DNA of 64,000 bases from Megalonaias nervosa (taxonomy: Eukaryota > Mollusca > Bivalvia > Unionida > Unionidae). Positions 57,741-64,000 of this stretch are shown in pieces. The notes under the pieces are model-generated. The model was given only the letters and a program-made list of their open reading frames with translations. It had not been told where the DNA came from and made no database searches. Position numbers and translations under genes: made by a program. The DNA lies in contig JAECUM010092831.1 in the NCBI GenBank assembly GCA_016617855.1, positions 186,001-250,000 of the forward strand, in the 5' to 3' direction. Within the stretch, counting starts at the first letter, position 1, and every line of letters starts with the position of its first letter.

Positions 57741-58304
57741 ATGTTATATTTCATTGTTGTGTTTTGAAACATTATACTTCAGTTATGATTATTTAGGTGG
57801 TGATGACCCTTTATGACTTTGTGTCCCACCAGTTTCATTTAGTGAATGTTGTGGAACTTATGATTTTGCATTTTAATTGGCTTATGCCAACTAGACTTCA
57901 GTTTTAAATTTTTGTTCTGGGAGAATTTTAGGCAATTTCTGTTAAGTCTCCTTTTCTGTAAGAATATATATACCTATATATGGTCACCACGATATTTTAC
58001 ATATTAATTGCATAATATGACAAGGCTGATAATACATTTCAATCTTAAACTGAAGAGAAATAAATGGTGATACAGTAGCAAAAATGGTAACTCTTGATTG
58101 AACAGATTTCTCTGAATATTTTTTCTGATTTTCTGAAATAAAGCTCAAATACTTGAATGTTGCCTAAAATGCACCATTGCAGTTCTTGGTGTACATGAAC
58201 TTGCTATAGAATTTAATAATCTAGTTGACCAGCAGAAATATACACACTGTTTTCTTACTACTATTCATAGGTCTGTCAAAAAAATCAAGGGTGGATATTG
58301 GACT

Positions 58305-58690
58305 AATGGTTCAAATGATATGGCAGAATGGGGACCTGTCTAGATAAATAAGAGTATGTATGGGTTGGGATGGCCAGGATTGGTTGAAAATGAAAGATTT
58401 TAGTAAAATTAATCTTTTAAGAGCTTATCATAGTTTTAACTGAAAAAAAGATACTTTTTATTGATGGATTTCAGTCTCTTTACAGACCTGAGTTTGGAAA
58501 ACTGATTACTGAAATTGGTGTGGAATTGAAAGCACTTGATTCAAACGCTGCATGTAGTACAGAAAATGCAATGGCTCATATTTTTTTTTCTCTAAATAGA
58601 AACTGTCATGAAAGATGTATCTATATTGATAATAAAGTTTTGATCAAAAACATTCAGAAATTTAAAGTTATTGAGTTTTTAATATCATGG
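58305..58690. repeat. Direct duplication, right copy
   Basis: Partner of 57335-57740. Substitutions and small indels are spread along its length, so the event is not recent. The intervening 560 bases are unique within this window. Confidence 0.9.
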
Positions 58691-58856
58691 TGTTTGCAAT
58701 GGTTTACTATGAGAACTGAATTAGAGTCATATATTTGTTGTGAGTCACATCCATTGTATAACAGTTAATGAAAATAATTTCCTAACACAGGTACAAAACT
58801 TTGTATTAAGCATCCCCTTTGATGAAATCTCCTATATGACTACTCGAGCAATACAA

Positions 58857-59073
58857 ATACATTATTTAAGACAGGTCGAACTGCAAACTGCACAGACCCA
58901 GTTCTGCTGTTGCATAAATGCACTAGCAAATCTGGTTCTGGTGTAGTTTGTTATGAGTAATCAGTAGAACAAAAAACATAGACCCTGATCTGCAGACAAA
59001 TTATGCTACAACAGATCCGGATCTTTGTTGTTTGCAATCTGACTCAACTTATAAGTGAGTAAACACAGTAACT
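58857..59073 (+). mobile_element. Two-hairpin MITE, copy G
   Basis: TACATTATTTAAGACAGGTC at one end and CTTATAAGTGAGTAAACACA at the other. First hairpin CACAGACCCAGTTCTGC.. GCAAATCTGGTTCTG; linker TAATCAGTAGAACAAAAAAC; second hairpin GACCCTGATCTGCAG.. CAGATCCGGATC. Confidence 0.82.
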
Positions 59074-59328
59074 GATCACTGGGTGGGCAGAAAAATGAAG
59101 CAACAGACAACTGAATGTCAAGATGGGTCTTCTCAACTGTCACCAACTAAATTATTTCATTGCTTTGAACTGATAGAAATATTGTTAAACACATCAGTGA
59201 TTTTTGATAATTCACGATGAGTATTTACAACCTTGATTATAAAATTTATCAAGTCTGTAACCAATCTGATGCTATTTCCAGCCAGCATGCTGGCATGTCA
59301 TTGGTTTAGAAGGAAATAATAATCATAA

Positions 59329-59430
59329 TAATAACAGTAATAATAATAATAATAATAATGCCTTTATTTAGAGAGAGTAATTCAACTAAACACAACTAAT
59401 ATCACTTGAAGCCCTCCACTTTATACAAAA
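59329..59430 (-). repeat. ATA-microsatellite-linked dispersed repeat, copy 3
   Basis: An interrupted ATA run (59315-59360) followed by GCCTTTATTTAGAGAGAGTA, ATTCAACTA and CTTGAAGCCCTCC, in the same order as 12463-12590. Confidence 0.7.
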
Positions 59431-59674
59431 TTACAAAATATTATCAACCATAAAGGCAATATTCTCTCTCTTCAAATGAGTATTTGTTCTGGTCTGTTTT
59501 GTAATGCATAAAGGGAGAGGGCTTGCTTCATTTGTTGGATTGTAGTTTCAAGGTTACACTGCCAATGTTGAGAATGACCATAGAATTAGTCTATTTATAG
59601 ATTCTGTGTAATTTGTTTTATTTTCATTGTTTTAATGGTACTTTTTTTATCATGCTGAGGAAATGGGAACTAAG

Positions 59675-59790
59675 TGCCTTCCCAAGAAAACACCTAGGCA
59701 GCTGCCCAGGGTGGGTATCAAACCCACCACCCTTTGGTTACAAATCTAATGCATGAACAACTGGGCTACAACAGTTAACAGATTCTCTGA
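59675..59790 (-). mobile_element. tRNA-derived SINE head of the third type
   Basis: Minus strand: CTGTTGTAGCCCAGTTGTTC (box A), GTAACCAAAGGGTGGTGGGT and TTTGATACCCACC (box B), then GGCAGCTGCCTAGGTGTTTT and CTTGGGAAGGCACTT. Spacing is that of a tRNA, but the sequence beyond the head and the damaged stems argue for a SINE, not a tRNA gene. Confidence 0.72.
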
Positions 59791-60673
59791 AATTAAACAT
59801 ATAATTTATATAATTTTGATCAGTGTTAAACATTGTTTGTCTTTATTACAAACATATTTTCATTCGCAGTAAATAAAATTCTAAGTATTCATTGTTTCTG
59901 TAATATTTATTACTTGTTCATCCAATAGACTTCTGCTGACACTTTCTGGGATTCTTAAAATCTTCATTAAATTTGCCTTGGAACGATTTCCCCAAATTTA
60001 TTTCAATAATCATTAAAAGAGTGAATAAAAGAAATTACGTGTTTTACAGGTACCTCTGGTATGTAATATTTTATTGTTTTTAGGTGTCACAAGCTTGACT
60101 TCATTTTAATTGTTTTGTGAGCATAGTGTGGAGAACATTTTTGGTTGTTGTCAACAGAAACTCCAAGTACTTTTTCATGTGACCATCTGTAACATGACAA
60201 TAGGATAAGCTGACGTTAAGACTTTCATTTGGCAGTTTGAAATTATTTTGGTTTACTGACTGTGAGAAGTACTTTTGGTTTTATTAGTATCAACTATCAT
60301 CCCATTGTCTGCATGTACACCAAGCCTCACTGACAAGCTGTCTAAAATTTTGATTACAGTTTCTTCTTTGAATTTTTTTACATGTGACATCAATGTAGTA
60401 GTCATCAGCATATAAGTCTGTGGACGATTATGTATCACCTATTTAAGTTGCAAGGCATTTATAAACAGCAGGAAAAATGCAGACAAGAGGATCTATCTCT
60501 GTGGAACTCAATATTGCACCATTATTTTCTCCTTTCCTGGTGAATTGCAGCCCATTGCAACCCATTTGTTAAATGTGACTCAAACCATCTGGTGGTTGAG
60601 CTACTGTACTTCTGGATCTTAGGTCTTTTCATTGGTATATCAGGATAACAAGATCTAAACCTCTATAAATTAA

Positions 60674-60896
60674 TGTATCTTATGTACTCACTTATACATC
60701 AAGGCAAATTGCAAATAACAAAGATCGTGATCTTCCATTGCATAGTACGCCTGCAGATCAGTGTCTATGCTGTTTGTTCTACTGATTACTCCTAACAAAC
60801 TGCATAGACACAGAGCTGCCAGCGCATTATGCGACAGCCAATCTGGGTCTATGCAGTTTGCAGTTGGATTTGTCTCTTAAGCAAGTACATATGGTA
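60674..60896 (-). mobile_element. Two-hairpin MITE, copy H, inverted
   Basis: The only full copy in the opposite direction. Ends TGTACTCACTTATACATCAA and CTTAAGCAAGTACATATGGT. On the minus strand the order is the same as in the others: AGACCCAGATTGGCTGTCGC hairpin, TAATCAGTAGAACAAACAGC, then the second hairpin (ACACTGATCTGCAGGCG.. AGATCACGATC). Confidence 0.8.
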
Positions 60897-61250
60897 CTAC
60901 TACCTCAACTAGTTTACCTTTATCCACAGCTTTCAATCACTGATCAACCTTTAATACAAGTGCTGCTTCAGATGAATGACTATAAAACTAGACTGATTTT
61001 CATGTACAAGTGTGTGATTTGTAAGAAAAATTATAAGGGAATCAGCACCATTCCAGCTTAAGTCTCTTGTGCCATTCTAATTGCCATTAGCTTCATCTTC
61101 CTATTAATAATTAAGTCCAAATGAAAGAGTTGTAATATCCATCTCTGCAGTCTCCAGTTAGTTTGTAAAAATGTTCTTGATTGCATTTAATTTGTAAATA
61201 GCAATACATACAAGACAATATATTTTGCATTCACTCTCCTACCCCTCCCC

Positions 61251-61481
61251 AGAGCCCTGGGTTGCCAAGTGCCCTACTCACTTTTACAGATCACTCGTAT
61301 CTCACCTCTGTCCACATGGGTTTGAGTCTTGGCTTGACCGACATGGGTATTTGAGAAAGCTTGCCAGTGGCTTTCCTTGTGTCGTTGGTTCTACCCAGGT
61401 TCTTCCTCCACCAAATATACTGCCCACCATGCATAGCCCATCATGTGCTGAAAAATGGCATTAAACCAACAAAAAACACAA
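61251..61481 (+). mobile_element. tRNA-derived SINE, copy 3
   Basis: Flanked by near-identical CCCCTCCCC (61242-61250) and ACCCTCCCC (61482-61490). Plus-strand order: AGAGCCCTGGGTTGCCAAGT (box A region), CATGGGTTTGAGTCTTGG (box B), GTTCTTCCTCCACCAAATAT, GTGCTGAAAAATGGCATTAA and an ACA-rich tail. The frame 61225-61464 is an incidental translation of it. Confidence 0.88.
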
Positions 61482-61499
61482 ACCCTCCCCCATTCCACT

Positions 61500-63620
61500 T
61501 CTAAAAATTTCAAAATCAGGTTCTTTGACATGAATTCAAAAAGGATAATCTAGGGTACAGGAGATCTTTAGATATCATGACCTTAAAAAAAAAGAAGAGA
61601 CCCCTTCTCCACAAAAGAGAAATAAATATGCAGTATTTTCATTAAAAGTATAACATTCATAAAGGTGTTTAAAGGTGATTGGAGAATTTTCCAAAACTGA
61701 AAGTCATTGACCATTCTAGCTTGTAATGGTTATACAGTATTATTGCAAAACATACAGCACGTAAACTCAAATACAACAATATGAACTTTAATATTTCCAG
61801 TAATAAATGCATGCTTTAAATTATTAACATTACATCATGAAAAAAGTAATAAATTTAATACTAGTTTTGAGCACTGCTGTTTCTTTTATATATTGGATAC
61901 AGTTTGCATATTAATAGACTACTCTAATTTCTGATTTGGATAAATATTTCTCTGGTTTCTAATAATGAGAAAGGTAACTTTACAAATTCACAAGCTGTAT
62001 TGCAACCAAAAGCAATAATGGTTCAAAATCATAGTATGCTATTTTAGTACTGGGCTCAAGTTTCAATAGGAAAATTTGACCCTAATGTTGCCACCTAATG
62101 TCATCATTCAAATTCAAATACCAACCATATAACTTGGAGTACATCTACATCATTTAAATTTCAATGCCAATAATATAACTTTGAGTACATCTACATCATT
62201 CAAATTCTAATGCCAACCATATAACTTGGAGTACATCTAGATCATAACCATATAACTTTGAATACATCTACATCATTCAAATTCTAATGCCAACCATATA
62301 ACTTGGACTACACCTATATCATTAAAAGCATACAGTAAGTCAATCAAACTGATCCAAGGTAGGGAAATTCTGATAGTTATATGATTTTAATTTTATTCTA
62401 ATTAAAGTTACAAGCCACCAACTTTGGAATGCTGAACAAGTGTTGAGAATACAGCACTCAGATATGTAGTTAAGAACCAGTGCACAAAAATTAACTTCAG
62501 ACTCCAGACTAAAACAAACTAAATAAAAAAATACATTTGTAATTATAAATTTTAATGTGTAAATTGCTGGTGATGTTTATTCCAACTAAATTTGACCATA
62601 AATGTTTAACAAATACTGCATAGTGCTGAGGACCGTATGGCAGGTAATGGGCTGGTGAGTCACCTTAGAAAAATAGTTATATAAACTGAAGCAGAGTTTA
62701 ATAGTTTCATCACCCTACAATTTCAGCAAACTATGTTGTGGTGCCAATATTGAAATATTTTCATGATAAAAATATGTGGCAACTTATCGGTTTCGTTATA
62801 ACATTTGTCTCATTTTTACTGTCCTTGAGTCCTCAAAACATATGTAGAACTACAAATGCACTTTTTCTGTTTATTGTTTCTATTTGATTTTTTTTTAATA
62901 ACTATGTTTTTTGTATGGATTTTCATTGCATGTGACATGTCTGGAATCTTATGGGAGGGGGTCACATACTCAACCAAAGACCTCCAAATTTAGATCAGAA
63001 ACCAAGCTTTACACATTTCATCATCAGCATTTGTGTTTAAATATGTAAAACGGTATTAAATCAATTCAGGATGATTCTGAAGAGTTTACCTTTTTCTTAG
63101 TAATGTGATTCGAAATCAAATCTACTGAGTTTGTGCTGAAATTGTTTCATGGCGACATGGCCTTATCATATAATTTAGGCATCAAATTTAAGTCTAGTAT
63201 AGTGTGAGCAATTAAATGTTTTAAATCTTATGATTGTGATAAAGAAACGAGGTAACACGCACATTGTCCCATTTATTGAGTTACAGTACCCAACAAGAAC
63301 AACAAAAAAAAAAAACCAAGTTTAAAAAGTTGCTTGGTCACAATAACAGTATTTTATCAAATTGTCAAATTAGCGTGGACAATGATAAGGGCATCACTCA
63401 GTTCAAGGCGATAATATTGGATTCAGGCGTATCTGATCCAAACTGGTCATACATTTCCATCCAGCCTATGTACTCTCACCAAGCACCGAAAAGAATCTGC
63501 CAGCATCACGCTACAAGAATGTGATGAACTATATGGTTGGGGTGGGGTGCTCCTAATATTTTATTTAAACTATTATAGAAGTCCCACCCAGGCTCTGTTT
63601 TGTTGGAAGTTAAATTTAGT
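61500..63620. other. No recognised gene
   Basis: AT-rich sequence apart from the 46-bp minisatellite at 62101-62325. The frame 63264-63524 has no recognisable domain. Confidence 0.6.
62101..62325. repeat. 46-bp minisatellite, about 5 copies
   Basis: Unit CATCATTCAAATTCTAATGC, CAACCATATAACTTGGAGTA, CATCTA. One copy (near 62240) is shortened. Confidence 0.92.
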
Positions 63621-63628
63621 GAAAGATA

Positions 63629-64000
63629 GATGTAACGCTCCGAACCCCCAGTCAGCAATGCCGAAGGTTAGATGGTTAAATATACAAAAAAGGTTGAAAT
63701 TCAATGAATAACAATTTAATAACAATTCAGTAATCAAAGGCCTCAAATTTCCAATTACACTCCTTCCGCTCGACCCTTTAATAAGCCTATTGCATCACTT
63801 GATTAACAGTATGAGATTGATTTCCACCTGTCCTTGTATTTCTACTCATCTGTTGTATCCTTTCTCTCTCCTATTTCTCCCAATTCCTTCTCCTCTTCCT
63901 CCCCGACCTTTCTCCAAATTCCTTCTCCTCTTCCTCCTTGACCTTCTCTAGACTCCTTCTCTTCCTCCTTCACTTTCTTCCACACCACTACCCATCTGTC
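63629..64000. other. Possible retroelement terminus running off the window, with CT-rich tandem repeat
   Basis: TGTAACGCTCCGAACCCCCA marks an abrupt change in composition and starts with TGTAAC, as many LTRs do. From about 63855 to the end the plus strand is a pyrimidine tract built of a roughly 45-bp unit (CTCCAAATTCCTTCTCCTCT and TCCTCCTTGACCTT). No partner LTR is visible, so the LTR reading is a guess; the tandem repeat is clear. Confidence 0.4.

Noticed and set aside
59690..59786. tRNA gene
   Set aside because: Boxes A and B are spaced as in a tRNA, but stems are mismatched and the sequence continues into a SINE body.

Overview
This is a eukaryotic, AT-rich, intron-dominated window, most likely from a mollusc (bivalve or gastropod). 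The organism call is inference. It rests on the repeat types (tRNA-derived SINEs with a conserved 3' domain, a DIRS-type element, long arrays headed by an AGCTCACCTG-like sequence) and on a protostome-style NR1 nuclear receptor. No operons, Shine-Dalgarno sites or other prokaryotic features are seen.

The one supported host gene is the 3' part of a nuclear receptor on the + strand. Five coding exons (4909-5059, 14366-15636, 24879-25046, 33462-33681, 38566-38807) join in frame across GT/AG introns to give the last 683 residues. These hold the second zinc finger of the DNA-binding domain, a C-terminal extension, a very long hinge and a complete ligand-binding domain ending in helix 12. The exon with the first zinc finger, and the N-terminus, must lie upstream of base 1. 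The ligand-binding domain most resembles NR1 receptors (Rev-erb/E75, E78, ROR, PPAR types). The hinge carries a PLDLS CtBP-type corepressor motif, related PLNLV/MNLS/LDLR variants, two LXXLL boxes and two SUMO consensus sites, so it probably docks several cofactors.

The introns are packed with mobile DNA. Intron upstream of exon 2 (1-4908): a diverged long-unit array and a 22-bp minisatellite. Intron 2 (5060-14365): a hAT-like transposon remnant, a SINE-like tRNA head and a 284-bp hAT MITE with an 8-bp target duplication. Intron 3 (15637-24878): a long-unit array split by a second hAT-like copy, itself split by a 955-bp solo LTR, then a two-hairpin MITE and a SINE with a 10-bp target duplication. 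Intron 4 (25047-33461): a 64-bp minisatellite, then a degenerate but nearly full-length DIRS retrotransposon with inverted terminal repeats, itself hosting a 1.4-kb foldback element and a palindromic insertion. Intron 5 (33682-38565): a SINE, another two-hairpin MITE and a diverged long-unit array.

Downstream of the stop codon (38808-64000) I find no convincing gene. It holds further two-hairpin MITEs, arrays, SINEs, a direct duplication and minisatellites, and ends in what may be a retroelement terminus cut by the window edge. The most novel-looking items are the MITE family with two consecutive hairpins (at least six near-complete copies plus fragments), the nested insertions that date one another, and the hinge of the receptor.
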